A stretch of DNA of 50,341 bases. Source: CAZPYT01 sp964590955 (GTDB lineage Bacteria; Patescibacteriota; WWE3; UBA101185; UBA10185). Position numbers and translations under genes: made by a program. The notes below the pieces were generated by a model. The model saw only the letters and a list, made by a program, of their open reading frames with translations, was not told where the DNA came from and did not search any database. Numbering within the stretch: position 1 is the first letter of the stretch; each line of letters begins with the position of its first letter. This document shows, in pieces, positions 17,585 to 25,589 of the stretch. The DNA is taken from assembly GCA_964590955.1 (NCBI GenBank), contig CAZPYT010000003.1, positions 1 to 50,341 on the forward strand, in the 5' to 3' direction.

Positions 17585-18703
17585 CTAGTTTTCGTTAATT
17601 TGCATGGGCATTATTATGTGAATAAAGTTCTCTTTTCCTTCCGCACGGAACACACATGGTGACTTGTGTCCTTCTGTCTTGGCTGATATTTTCTCATGTT
17701 TTATGTTATTCAAAAAATCCAGTAAAAATTTTGAGTTAAAGCCAATCTCTGTATCTTCTTCCGCATCGACATCTGCCTTAATTTTGCTTCTGTGTTCTCC
17801 TGCCTCGCGTGCACTAGCCGCCAGTTCTACAGTTCCTTTTGTTGAGATTTTCATTATCATTGCGCTGTCGGATTCTTTGGCGAAGACATCAGTTAATTTT
17901 ACAGCTTCTAAAAATGGGGCTGTATCAAATAAAGCGCTGTTTTTTGTTTCCGCAGGGATAATTCTTGTATAGTCGGGATATTCTCCATCAATCAAGCGTG
18001 TAGCTATTAGAGAGTCGTTTTGTTTAAACAAAGCCAAATTATCATTTTGATCTAACGCGAAAATTATTTTACTTTCGGTGTCGCTAAAAACTTTTGCAAT
18101 ATCTACAAGTGTCTTCGCAGGTATTATTACGGAAAACTCTTCACCTTTATTTTTTACAGGAAATTTAATTTCAGAAAGTCTGAAGCCGTCGGATGCTGCA
18201 AAAGTTGCGGTATCCTTTGAAAATCTCATAAAAATTCCCGTGAAAATTGGTCTGCTGTCGTCCAACGACGCACAAAATGCGACTGATGCGATTGCATTGA
18301 AAAAATCTTTTGGATCAAGCTCTATACTTATTAGATTTTCTTTTTCCTGCGGTAAGTCCGGATAATCATCCGCGGCCACCCCATTAATTTTTGTTTTTGT
18401 TGCGTCGGATTTTAAGTGCAGAACATCATCTTTTAGTACAACTTCCAGTGAATTTGAGCTCAAATTTGCTACAAGATCCCTCAACATCTTTGCCGGTACA
18501 GTTATAGCGCCCTCCTCTTCAATAGAAGCTCCTACGTGAGTAATAATAGTTGTTGATAAATTCGTGGCAGAAAGCTTAATTCGGTTGTCTTCCGCAGAGA
18601 TCAATATGTTTGATAAAATTGGTAATTCGCTTTTGGTAGGAACTGCACGGTAAACTTTGGTAAGTGCGTCCGTTAAATTATTTTGTAGACAGGTAAATTT
18701 CAT
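17585..18703 (-). CDS. dnaN: DNA polymerase III beta subunit (sliding clamp)
   Basis: A 372-residue DnaN, of normal length. It forms a ring on DNA that tethers polymerase III. Family segments include MKFTCLQNNLTDALTKVYRA at the start, LPILSNILISAEDNRI, DGFRLSEIKFPV, RLIDGEYPDYTRIIP and the C-terminal HIIMPMQI. It is the last gene of the minus-strand run from rpmH and follows jag by 22 nt. dnaA, its usual neighbour, is absent from this window. Confidence 0.97.
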   Translation of the reverse strand: MKFTCLQNNLTDALTKVYRAVPTKSELPILSNILISAEDNRIKLSATNLSTTIITHVGASIEEEGAITVPAKMLRDLVANLSSNSLEVVLKDDVLHLKSDATKTKINGVAADDYPDLPQEKENLISIELDPKDFFNAIASVAFCASLDDSRPIFTGIFMRFSKDTATFAASDGFRLSEIKFPVKNKGEEFSVIIPAKTLVDIAKVFSDTESKIIFALDQNDNLALFKQNDSLIATRLIDGEYPDYTRIIPAETKNSALFDTAPFLEAVKLTDVFAKESDSAMIMKISTKGTVELAASAREAGEHRSKIKADVDAEEDTEIGFNSKFLLDFLNNIKHEKISAKTEGHKSPCVFRAEGKENFIHIIMPMQINEN

Positions 18704-18725
18704 ATTACTTTTTCAATGCGAGCAG

Positions 18726-19175
18726 CTATTTTTTAGGAACCAAATACAGTCTTCTATCATTTCCATCACCGCGGCTTTCGCTCGCTACATCAATGTAATC
18801 AGCCACCAAAGTGTGTACGTGTTTTCGTTCAAAAGCGCTTAGTGGCGGGAGTCTCAGTTCTTTTTGATGAAATCTAACTCTGTCGATAAATCCTTTTACC
18901 ATTTCATCAATTTTTTCAAGCTTGTTTTCTTTGTAACCATTAATATCAACTGACAGGGGAGTCCAAACACCTGTTTCTCTAAAAACCGCCTGTGTCAAAA
19001 TATATTGCAGTGCATCCAAAGATTCTCCTCTGTAACCTATTAAAAAGTTCAAATCGCTGCCTTTTATTTCTACTGTAACTCCATCCTCCTTTTCAACAAC
19101 GGAGACTTTAGGATCTACTTCAATAAATTTCAAAATTTCTTTTAAATGTTTTTCAATTATTTTTTTATTGCTCAT
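18726..19175 (-). CDS. jag: Jag/KhpB RNA-binding protein (KH and R3H domains)
   Basis: A 149-residue protein. The KH-like part has LNFLIGYRGESLDALQYIL and the R3H part has LPPLSAFERKHVHTLVADY followed by ESRGDGNDRRLYLVPKK. Jag/KhpB binds RNA and affects cell division and envelope synthesis in Gram-positive bacteria. It lacks much of the N-terminal Jag domain found in longer homologues. The start overlaps the yidC stop by 4 nt, the standard rpmH-rnpA-yidC-jag arrangement. Confidence 0.92.
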   Translation of the reverse strand: MSNKKIIEKHLKEILKFIEVDPKVSVVEKEDGVTVEIKGSDLNFLIGYRGESLDALQYILTQAVFRETGVWTPLSVDINGYKENKLEKIDEMVKGFIDRVRFHQKELRLPPLSAFERKHVHTLVADYIDVASESRGDGNDRRLYLVPKK

Positions 19176-19945
19176 TTTTTTAACTTATCTATCCAGGGCT
19201 TCATTCCTCCAAGACCATTAATATAATAGTTTTGTACGATAGAAAATATTGTAGAAGTCAAGATATAAATTGTGACTCCTGAGGGCAGACTGGCACCTAA
19301 CATTACCATCATGGCTGGCATTATATATAATGACTGCTGTTGCATATTATAGGCGATGTCGTCTTTTTTGTCAGGTGTTTTCTTTGCCGCTTTAACTCCG
19401 GTTTCAGAATATGGCATATTCATCTTTGCCATTACAAATTGAGAAAGTCCCGTCAAAATTGCCAAAATATAGTACGGATCAGGTTTTGCCAGATCTAAGT
19501 ACCAAAATTTAGTTGATAATTCAGAGATGTCGCCAAACTTCAGAAAAGCTGTGTACATTTTGTCGTTGATAGCAGAGATATCCGGAGCCATAGTTACTTG
19601 TCTTATGACTGAGTATAAGGCTGTAAAAATAAGAATTGTTATTATCATTGAATAACATCCTGATGCCGGGTTTAATCCGTGTTGCTTCATAAGTTCCATT
19701 TGTTTCTCTGCCAATTTCTTTTTGTCGTATTTGTATTTTTCTTTTAATTTATCTAATTGCGGTTGCAAATCTCTTTGCTTTTTTATACTTTTTATTGAGG
19801 GCAGTATTAACGGAGTTGAAAGTATTTTTACAATTATGGTTAATCCTACTACAGAAAATGCCATACTGCCTGTAAGTTTCAAAAGTAGCGCAATTATATT
19901 AAAAATTGGCGTAATTAGTAATGTGTTGTGAACTGTTGCGAGCAT
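19172..19945 (-). CDS. yidC: Membrane protein insertase YidC
   Basis: A 257-residue insertase that helps integrate proteins into the cytoplasmic membrane. It is of the short, Gram-positive-like form without the large periplasmic domain. It has about five transmembrane helices; the cytoplasmic hairpin contains IKKQRDLQPQLDKLKEKYK. A middle segment reads NPASGCYSMIITILIFTALY. The helix expected to carry the hydrophilic-groove Arg reads LTIIVKILSTPL, with Lys in its place. It lies 5 nt after yidD and overlaps jag by 4 nt. Confidence 0.93.
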   Translation of the reverse strand: MLATVHNTLLITPIFNIIALLLKLTGSMAFSVVGLTIIVKILSTPLILPSIKSIKKQRDLQPQLDKLKEKYKYDKKKLAEKQMELMKQHGLNPASGCYSMIITILIFTALYSVIRQVTMAPDISAINDKMYTAFLKFGDISELSTKFWYLDLAKPDPYYILAILTGLSQFVMAKMNMPYSETGVKAAKKTPDKKDDIAYNMQQQSLYIMPAMMVMLGASLPSGVTIYILTSTIFSIVQNYYINGLGGMKPWIDKLKK

Positions 19946-19950
19946 AGGTG

Positions 19951-20166
19951 TTATTCTACAGGATCGTGCCCCCCTTTGTTAAATGGATTACATCTTATTA
20001 TTCTATATAGTCCCATAAAACCTCCTTTTAAAAACCCGTATTTTTCTATTGCTTGATATGTATATCTGGAGCAGCTTGGCTCAAACCTGCAAACTTGGAT
20101 ACCATAGTTCTCAGGAGATAGATATTTTCGATAAAAGCGAATTAACATCAGCGCTAATTTCTTCAT
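19951..20166 (-). CDS. yidD: Membrane protein insertion factor YidD
   Basis: A 71-residue protein thought to assist YidC. It shows the family pattern LIRFYRKYLSPENYG, CRFEPSCSRYTYQAIEKYG, GLYRIIRCNPFNKGGHDPV with the conserved cysteines. Its start lies inside rnpA, overlapping it by 56 nt in another frame. This fits the compact order of this cluster. Confidence 0.93.
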   Translation of the reverse strand: MKKLALMLIRFYRKYLSPENYGIQVCRFEPSCSRYTYQAIEKYGFLKGGFMGLYRIIRCNPFNKGGHDPVE

Positions 20167-20455
20167 ATGTTCTTTCCAAACTTTTTAACTGCGGGTAGAC
20201 CACTACCCATAAATTGTCACCAAATTCATTTACTTTAGTACGAAGGCTTTCTCTGTAGAGACGTTTAATTCTGTTTCTTTTTGTGGCGGATTTATGTACC
20301 TTATTGGATACCACAATACCTATTTTAGTAGGTCCTACGTATTTTTGTGGTTTTAGCACGTACAAATAAAAGAACTCACCGTTATACTTTCTTCCGTATT
20401 TGCGGGTGATTTTATATTCGAAATTAGTGGACAATCTATTGTCTTTTTTAAACAT
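20111..20455 (-). CDS. rnpA: Ribonuclease P protein component
   Basis: A 114-residue protein subunit that pairs with the RNase P RNA (rnpB at 34126-34462) to mature tRNA 5' ends. It has the basic family signature SATKRNRIKRLYRESLR. The start is ATG 20455 rather than the TTG one codon earlier. A TATAAT box (20464-20469) lies 8 nt before it, so rnpA also has its own, probably leaderless, promoter besides read-through from rpmH. Confidence 0.93.
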   Translation of the reverse strand: MFKKDNRLSTNFEYKITRKYGRKYNGEFFYLYVLKPQKYVGPTKIGIVVSNKVHKSATKRNRIKRLYRESLRTKVNEFGDNLWVVVYPQLKSLERTYEEISADVNSLLSKISIS

Positions 20456-20495
20456 CAACAGTTATTATAACGCTTTCTATATATAGAGGGAGGAA

Positions 20496-20648
20496 TTACT
20501 TACCGTTGTATTTTACTGCCAGCTTTTTTCTGCCTTTAGCCATTCTCTTTTTAATGACATTCACACCACCTACGGAACTCATTCTTTTCATGAATCCGTG
20601 TTTTTTCACTCTTTTCACTTTTTTTGGCTGCCAGGTTCTTTTAGGCAT
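20496..20648 (-). CDS. rpmH: Ribosomal protein bL34
   Basis: A 50-residue basic protein of the large ribosomal subunit. It starts MPKRTWQPKKVKRVKKHGF and continues with MKRMSSVGGVNVIKKRMAKG, the standard L34 layout. It is the first gene of the minus-strand run rpmH-rnpA-yidD-yidC-jag-dnaN. Confidence 0.96.
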   Translation of the reverse strand: MPKRTWQPKKVKRVKKHGFMKRMSSVGGVNVIKKRMAKGRKKLAVKYNGK

Positions 20649-20658
20649 AACGAGCTGT

Positions 20659-20687
20659 ATGATAATGGATTTTTAGGTTGGAGTCAA
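20659..20687 (-). promoter_or_regulatory. rpmH promoter
   Basis: On the minus strand: TTGACT (20687-20682), 17-nt spacer, TATCAT (20664-20659). The -10 box ends 10 nt before the rpmH ATG, leaving a leader of only a few bases and no Shine-Dalgarno sequence. Confidence 0.75.
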
Positions 20688-20784
20688 TGATTGTAACAGA
20701 ATTTTTTTTGATTTACGAAATTTGGATGAAAGGAATAGTTCAGGAGGTACATTTTATGTTTATTCATGTACCCCCTACATTTGG

Positions 20785-21366
20785 TTATTTTTTATTTTCT
20801 TGCTGAACCGCTTTTATTACAAAAATAACCCCATAAAAAGTCAGTGCAGTGGTTAAGACCAGTGTTATTAGCGCAATCAGCAAGCTGAAAACCATTCCTG
20901 CGTTTGACTCTGCAAGAGTAAGTAATGCCCCTATACTCATCCATGTAGGTCCCCACATACCCCAGATAACCAGTAAGCTTCGTATGTCGTCAGAAAGATA
21001 GATCTTTATGACCTGGCTATAGTTTGGACCCATCATACGCGCAAGGATTGCTGTCTTATTCAAAGATATCGTCATATGTATTCTTGTCCAGATGAAAATA
21101 TAGAATATCCATATACACATTCCGATCAACCCAAGAAAAAACCCTGCAGTTTGAAAGTGCTTACCCATGTTATTTACGAAATAGCTTAGAAGATGCGCGC
21201 CTTCCAAAGTAAAAAACCCGCATCCAATCAGAAGTCCCCCAAAAGTTAATGTTTTTTTGGAATTTTCAGGTACAATCCCGATCATGATGCTGATTGCTTT
21301 AAGTGCTGAAAGGAAAACTATGTAACGGATTAGCGGATGTGCTAATAGGAAATTTGCTAGAAACAT
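20785..21366 (-). CDS. Multi-pass membrane protein of unknown function
   Basis: A 193-residue protein with five or six hydrophobic segments, at about residues 10-28, 40-62, 72-95, 130-150 and 155-185. I do not recognise it. Notable segments are LLIGCGFFTLEGAHLLSYF and VIWGMWGPTWMSIGALLTL. The ATG is set by GGAGG six nt upstream. It stands alone between the ribosomal cluster and a plus-strand gene and belongs to the group with classical ribosome binding sites. Confidence 0.65.
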   Translation of the reverse strand: MFLANFLLAHPLIRYIVFLSALKAISIMIGIVPENSKKTLTFGGLLIGCGFFTLEGAHLLSYFVNNMGKHFQTAGFFLGLIGMCIWIFYIFIWTRIHMTISLNKTAILARMMGPNYSQVIKIYLSDDIRSLLVIWGMWGPTWMSIGALLTLAESNAGMVFSLLIALITLVLTTALTFYGVIFVIKAVQQENKK

Positions 21367-21464
21367 ATCTTACCTCCGATGCTAGATTTGCTTGATATTA
21401 TAACAATAATTGTTGTAAATTTCCACTCAATTGAATAATTCCACAAAAGTAGCATAATAAAATA

Positions 21465-21812
21465 ATGAACACTGCAAAATCTCAAATAGAATATTCTGAT
21501 TTCTCAAAAGTTGATGTTAGAGTTGGTACAATATTGAGTTGTGAGGCTGTTGAAAATTCTGACAAACTGTTATTGTTGAAAGTGGATTTTGGGTCTCTTG
21601 GAAAAAGACAGATTTTGTCCGGGATTGCAAAGTGGTATGAGTGTAGCGAATTGATTAATGTACAAACACTTTTTGTTGTTAATCTACTTCCCAAAAAAAT
21701 GATGGGTTATGATTCTGAGGGTATGTTATTTGCGTTGGGATTAGATGATACCGATCGCCCTGTTTTGGTAATTCCACGAGAGCATGTTAAAGACGGTGAG
21801 GGTGCTCGATAA
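21465..21812 (+). CDS. tRNA-binding OB-fold protein (CsaA / MetRS C-terminal-like)
   Basis: A 115-residue stand-alone tRNA-binding domain. It shows DFSKVDVRVGTILSCEAVEN, KLLLLKVDFG, RQILSGIAKWY and MGYDSEGMLFAL, as in the C-terminal dimerisation/tRNA-binding domain of methionyl-tRNA synthetase and in CsaA. It may be a separately encoded appendage of MetRS. The promoter TTGAAT (21431-21436)-16-CATAAT (21453-21458) lies 6 nt before the ATG, so the mRNA is likely leaderless. Confidence 0.88.
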   Translation: MNTAKSQIEYSDFSKVDVRVGTILSCEAVENSDKLLLLKVDFGSLGKRQILSGIAKWYECSELINVQTLFVVNLLPKKMMGYDSEGMLFALGLDDTDRPVLVIPREHVKDGEGAR

Positions 21813-21859
21813 TAACATTTGCCACGACGAGAAATAATTGTTAATGTATCCCACATACT

Positions 21860-23068
21860 ATGTCTTATAAGCCAAAAAAATATTACATAAAGACTTTTGG
21901 TTGTCAGGCCAATGTCGCTGATTCAAACAGTATGTCCGGTATTTTGGATGTTTTGGGGTTTGAGCAAATACTCCCAAAAAAAAGCTATAAAAATGAGTCC
22001 GAAGAGTTTTTGGATATATTACCAAAGGCTGATATTTTTATTGTAAATACGTGTTCAGTAAGGCAAAAAAGTGAAGATAAGGTGTATGGCTTAGGTAAAA
22101 TCATAAAACAGTTAAGGGAAACATACAAAAAGGTGCCATTTTGTATAATGTCCGGTTGCATGGTCGGCTCGGTTACAGGAGAAAGGCAACGTTACGAGTT
22201 TGATGTGCTTAAAAAGAAAACTCCTTGGGTAGACATGTATATGAACCCTTCCCAGGTTTTTGAACTGCCTGATTTGTTAAAAAGTGAAGGAGTTTTGGAT
22301 GGCTGGGCATCTGCAGCATTTACAGCATCTGAAATCGTACCCAAGCAACAGGAAAAAACCCACGCATATATAAACATTTCATATGGGTGTGATAACTTTT
22401 GTACTTTTTGTGTTGTGCCTTATGCCAGAGGTAAAGAGATTTCTCGTAGCGAGAAAGAGATTCTACAAGAAATCAAACATCTGATAGCACGAGGATTCTC
22501 AGAATTTACTTTATGCGGACAAAATGTAAATTCTTGGGGTTTGGATGTCTCCCAAAAATTTGATATCAGAGCAGGAAGTGAAAGGTACATACCTTTTGCT
22601 TCTTTACTTAAACAAATTCATGAGCTCGAAGGTGTAGCAAAAATTGAATTTATATCTTCCAACCCCTTCGATTTTGGGCAAGAAATGATAGATGTTTTAA
22701 AATTGCCAAAAATTTCAAATTATTTACACATTGCTGTCCAGTCAGGAAATAATGAAGTTCTGAAAAAAATGAACAGACGGCATACTATAGAAGATTTTTA
22801 CGACTTGATTGCCCGAATTAAGAATCTCAGACCTGATATCGAATTGGGTACTGATATTATAGTTGGTTTCCCCGGTGAAACCGAAGAACAGTTTCTAGAC
22901 ACAGTGAAAATATTTAAGAATATTAAGTTTAACGTTGCTTTTATAAGTATGTACTCTCCAAGAAGAGGAACACCTGCCGAAAAATTTTACAAGGATGACA
23001 TTTCCCGTAAAGAGAAAAAGAGAAGGCATGACGCTTTAACTAGGGTGTGGAAAGATTCATTGCTATAA
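21860..23068 (+). CDS. miaB: tRNA-2-methylthio-N6-dimethylallyladenosine synthase MiaB
   Basis: A 402-residue radical-SAM methylthiotransferase acting on i6A37 of tRNAs. The N-terminal UPF0004 domain has KTFGCQANVADS, NTCSVRQKSEDK and SGCMVG with the three cluster cysteines. The radical-SAM motif is GCDNFCTFCVVPYARGKEISR. Later conserved parts include FTLCGQNVNSWG and DIIVGFPGETEEQF. The C-terminal TRAM domain (about 60 residues) seems absent: the protein ends soon after REKKRR-type residues. miaA, which makes its substrate, lies 560 bp downstream. Confidence 0.92.
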   Translation: MSYKPKKYYIKTFGCQANVADSNSMSGILDVLGFEQILPKKSYKNESEEFLDILPKADIFIVNTCSVRQKSEDKVYGLGKIIKQLRETYKKVPFCIMSGCMVGSVTGERQRYEFDVLKKKTPWVDMYMNPSQVFELPDLLKSEGVLDGWASAAFTASEIVPKQQEKTHAYINISYGCDNFCTFCVVPYARGKEISRSEKEILQEIKHLIARGFSEFTLCGQNVNSWGLDVSQKFDIRAGSERYIPFASLLKQIHELEGVAKIEFISSNPFDFGQEMIDVLKLPKISNYLHIAVQSGNNEVLKKMNRRHTIEDFYDLIARIKNLRPDIELGTDIIVGFPGETEEQFLDTVKIFKNIKFNVAFISMYSPRRGTPAEKFYKDDISRKEKKRRHDALTRVWKDSLL

Positions 23069-23602
23069 CTCAAGATTTACCGGTCTTGACATATAACCCT
23101 GTTTATCAGATGTATCAATGACCCCAACAGATATGGCTACATCTTTAGCATTTGGAAATCTGGCTGAAGGTGGATTTCTCTCAGATAAGATCTTGTCTCC
23201 CTGACGTTTTGTTACTGTAACAATGTATTCATAGCCATTTAATCCCGGTATTTCTACCGGAGTTGTATGATATTCCATAATTCCCTCCGGATTAAATCTG
23301 GCTTTTATAATTGTTTCTCTCAGGTTGTTGCAATGTTTGAGGTTGATAATATCATCTGTTTCTTTACCGTTTTCATTATCTTTAAATAGTTTTACAAGAT
23401 TTTTAACAGCTAGCAAGTAATTTAAGTCAGCAGAGTCATTTTCCTTAGATATATCTTTTTTTTGTTCTGAAAATTTTAATGTGTATTCCGGATCATAAAT
23501 TTGTGATATAAAACGAACTATTTCATTAACACACTCCTCAGCTTTTTCCTCTAATGTTAATTCTGTTTTTTCTTCGCTGGTTTTTTCTAAAATCAACGTC
23601 AC
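23063..23602 (-). CDS. Hypothetical protein between miaB and miaA
   Basis: An unrecognised acidic protein of about 180 residues on the opposite strand. I favour the GTG at 23602 (protein start VTLILEKTSEEK, read as Met) because TATTAT lies 7 nt upstream. A longer form from ATG 23638 would overlap miaA. The N-terminal half is Glu/Lys-rich and helical; the C-terminal half has ETIIKARFNPEGIMEYH and YEYIVTVTKRQGDKILSER, which look like beta strands. Its 3' end overlaps the end of miaB by 6 nt (convergent). Confidence 0.6.
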   Translation of the reverse strand: MTLILEKTSEEKTELTLEEKAEECVNEIVRFISQIYDPEYTLKFSEQKKDISKENDSADLNYLLAVKNLVKLFKDNENGKETDDIINLKHCNNLRETIIKARFNPEGIMEYHTTPVEIPGLNGYEYIVTVTKRQGDKILSERNPPSARFPNAKDVAISVGVIDTSDKQGYMSRPVNLEL

Positions 23603-23631
23603 AACTATTATAATACTATATAATAAGGGGC

Positions 23632-24540
23632 ATGACATTAATACATATCCTATTGGGACCTACATCTGCAGGTAAAACAAATTTAGCTATAGAGCTAGCG
23701 AAAAAATATAAGGCCGAAATAATTTCTGCAGATTCAAGACAGATATATAAGCATATGGATCTTGGCACGGGTAAAATTCCTACCGATAGGTCTTATCAAA
23801 AAACAAATGATCATTATATTGTAGATGGGATAAAAATATGGGGTTACGATATGGTAAATCCCGGAGAATTTTTTTCGGCAGTTGATTTTAGAGATTATGC
23901 TGAACAAAAAATTAGCGAAATTATTCCAAAAAAAAATATTTTTATCGTTGGCGGCACCGGTTTTTATATAGATGTGCTAACTTATAGAGTCACTCCTGAG
24001 GGAAATCCTCCTGACTTTAAACTACGGTCAGAGTTGCAAGGCTTATCGCTTTCTCAATTGCAAGAGCTACTAAAAACCTTGGCACCGGATGCCTATGAAA
24101 TTATCGATATTCATAATCCCTCAAGACTTATCAGAGCAATAGAAAAAGCAAAAACCTCGCGAAGTGTTGTTAGTACAATCACAAAAAGCCCGTATATATT
24201 TAAAACCATGGGCTTAACTTCTGATCGTGCCAATTTATATAAAAGGGCAGACGCATGGGTAGAAGCCCTTTATAAAGGCAAGTTTCTTGACGAAGCAAAA
24301 TGGCTTTTTGAGTCTGAATATAAGGATGCAAAACCTTTACAGGGGTTAATATATAGTCAGGCGTATCAACACTTATATGAGAGTGTTCCACTATATGAAT
24401 GTGTACAAAAAACAAAATATGCTGTTCATGCATATATTCGCCGGCAACAAACCTATTTTAAAAAGATACCAAATGTGATGTGGCTTGATATTTCTCAAGA
24501 CAACGTTTTAGAAAAAGGTTACAATATTGTTGATGGATAA
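23632..24540 (+). CDS. miaA: tRNA dimethylallyltransferase MiaA
   Basis: A 302-residue enzyme that prenylates A37 of tRNAs reading UNN codons, the step before MiaB. The N-terminal P-loop is LLGPTSAGKTNLAIELAKKY, followed by ISADSRQIYKHMDLGTGK and FIVGGTGFYIDVL. The C-terminal part has QAYQHLYE and YIRRQQTYFKKIPNVMWLD. A TATAAT box ends 7 nt before the ATG (23619-23624), so the mRNA is probably leaderless. It overlaps the next gene by 8 nt. Confidence 0.95.
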   Translation: MTLIHILLGPTSAGKTNLAIELAKKYKAEIISADSRQIYKHMDLGTGKIPTDRSYQKTNDHYIVDGIKIWGYDMVNPGEFFSAVDFRDYAEQKISEIIPKKNIFIVGGTGFYIDVLTYRVTPEGNPPDFKLRSELQGLSLSQLQELLKTLAPDAYEIIDIHNPSRLIRAIEKAKTSRSVVSTITKSPYIFKTMGLTSDRANLYKRADAWVEALYKGKFLDEAKWLFESEYKDAKPLQGLIYSQAYQHLYESVPLYECVQKTKYAVHAYIRRQQTYFKKIPNVMWLDISQDNVLEKGYNIVDG

Positions 24541-25522
24541 AACGTTTGTAATCTCTATAAAAACAATAATCCAAACCCTTCTTTTACTGGTGGGGATTTA
24601 TGTTTTGTATCGATTGGGATCCATTTTAGGTGTAATTTTTATTGCACTGCTAATCAGCTTGTCTCTCGAACACACTGTCCAGACAATGATGAAGCAGACT
24701 TTCATGAATAGGAAATTAAGTAGACCCCTAGCTGTATTGCTCACTTATCTCTTTACTTTTGGAATACTCAGCATAGTTATTACCATAGGTTTGGATCCGG
24801 TGATTTCTCAAACGCAAAAGCTTATTCAAACCTTATTGCGCAATCAGGAACTATTGAATTTCGGAGATAATTTTAACTTTTCTGCATCTGATTTTATAAA
24901 AAGCTTTGCCACAACATCAGGTGGCGTAGTCACTGCTTCTATATCCATATTTTCAAACGTTACTACAATATTCAGCATACTGATTTTGGCAGTTTATTTA
25001 TCTATCGACTGGGAGAATATAAAGCAAAAAACAATTTCTTTATTTAGTGCTGAGCAACAGGCAGTCATTGGAAACGCTACTACAGAGATAGAACAAAACG
25101 TGGGTCTTTGGCTTCGTGGTCAAATAACGCTGATGATAGTAATAGGTGTTATGAGCTATATCGGTTTAATTTTAATAGGTGTCGATTTTGCCTTGGCACT
25201 GGGGCTTTTATCAGGACTGTTTGAAATTGTCCCGATTTTAGGACCGGTTTTGTCGGCAGTGGTTGCTGCTTTAGTTGCGGTGGTTGACTCACCAATAAAA
25301 GCCCTGATGGTTATAGGTGTTTTTACGCTGATCCAAAATCTTGAGAATAATATTATTGTTCCAAAACTTATGCAGAAAGTATCCGGATTTAGCCCTATTA
25401 TAATCTTGATTGCACTTTTGGTTGGAAGTGAGCTTTTCGGAATTGTCGGTGCAATAGTAGCGGTACCGGTTTTGATGATCGCTGCAATTATTTTCAAATA
25501 CAGTTTTCCTAAAGAGAAATAA
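24533..25522 (+). CDS. AI-2E/PerM family membrane transporter
   Basis: A 329-residue multi-pass protein of the AI-2E exporter (PerM) family. It has N-terminal helices (LLLVGIYVLYRLGSILG, IFIALLISLSLEHTV) and the hallmark C-terminal block LGLLSGLFEIVPILGPVLSA, followed by NIIVPKLMQKVSGFSPI. The start is taken as ATG 24533; two TTG codons lie just before it. It overlaps the end of miaA. The substrate is unknown. Confidence 0.85.
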   Translation: MDKTFVISIKTIIQTLLLLVGIYVLYRLGSILGVIFIALLISLSLEHTVQTMMKQTFMNRKLSRPLAVLLTYLFTFGILSIVITIGLDPVISQTQKLIQTLLRNQELLNFGDNFNFSASDFIKSFATTSGGVVTASISIFSNVTTIFSILILAVYLSIDWENIKQKTISLFSAEQQAVIGNATTEIEQNVGLWLRGQITLMIVIGVMSYIGLILIGVDFALALGLLSGLFEIVPILGPVLSAVVAALVAVVDSPIKALMVIGVFTLIQNLENNIIVPKLMQKVSGFSPIIILIALLVGSELFGIVGAIVAVPVLMIAAIIFKYSFPKEK

Positions 25523-25547
25523 TAGGAGCCTAATATATGTTGTAGTT

Positions 25548-25588
25548 ACAGGTATAATCCTGTTATATTATTGAAATAGGCTGCCTAT
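25548..25588 (+). promoter_or_regulatory. Putative promoter/operator before the ABC exporter
   Basis: TATAAT (25553-25558) is framed exactly by the inverted repeat ACAGG (25548-25552) / CCTGT (25559-25563). A second short palindrome, ATAGG-CTG-CCTAT (25576-25588), ends one base before the ATG. No good -35 box is visible. The arrangement suggests an operator over the -10 box and a small hairpin that could hide the start codon. Confidence 0.4.
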
Positions 25589-25589
25589 C

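Noticed and set aside
20756..20806. A 16-codon plus-strand frame with AGGAGGT before its ATG, after rpmH
   Set aside because: The AGGAGGT is one arm of an imperfect hairpin (AGGAGGTACAT/ATGTACCCCCT) and the frame runs into the opposite gene. It is probably coincidental.
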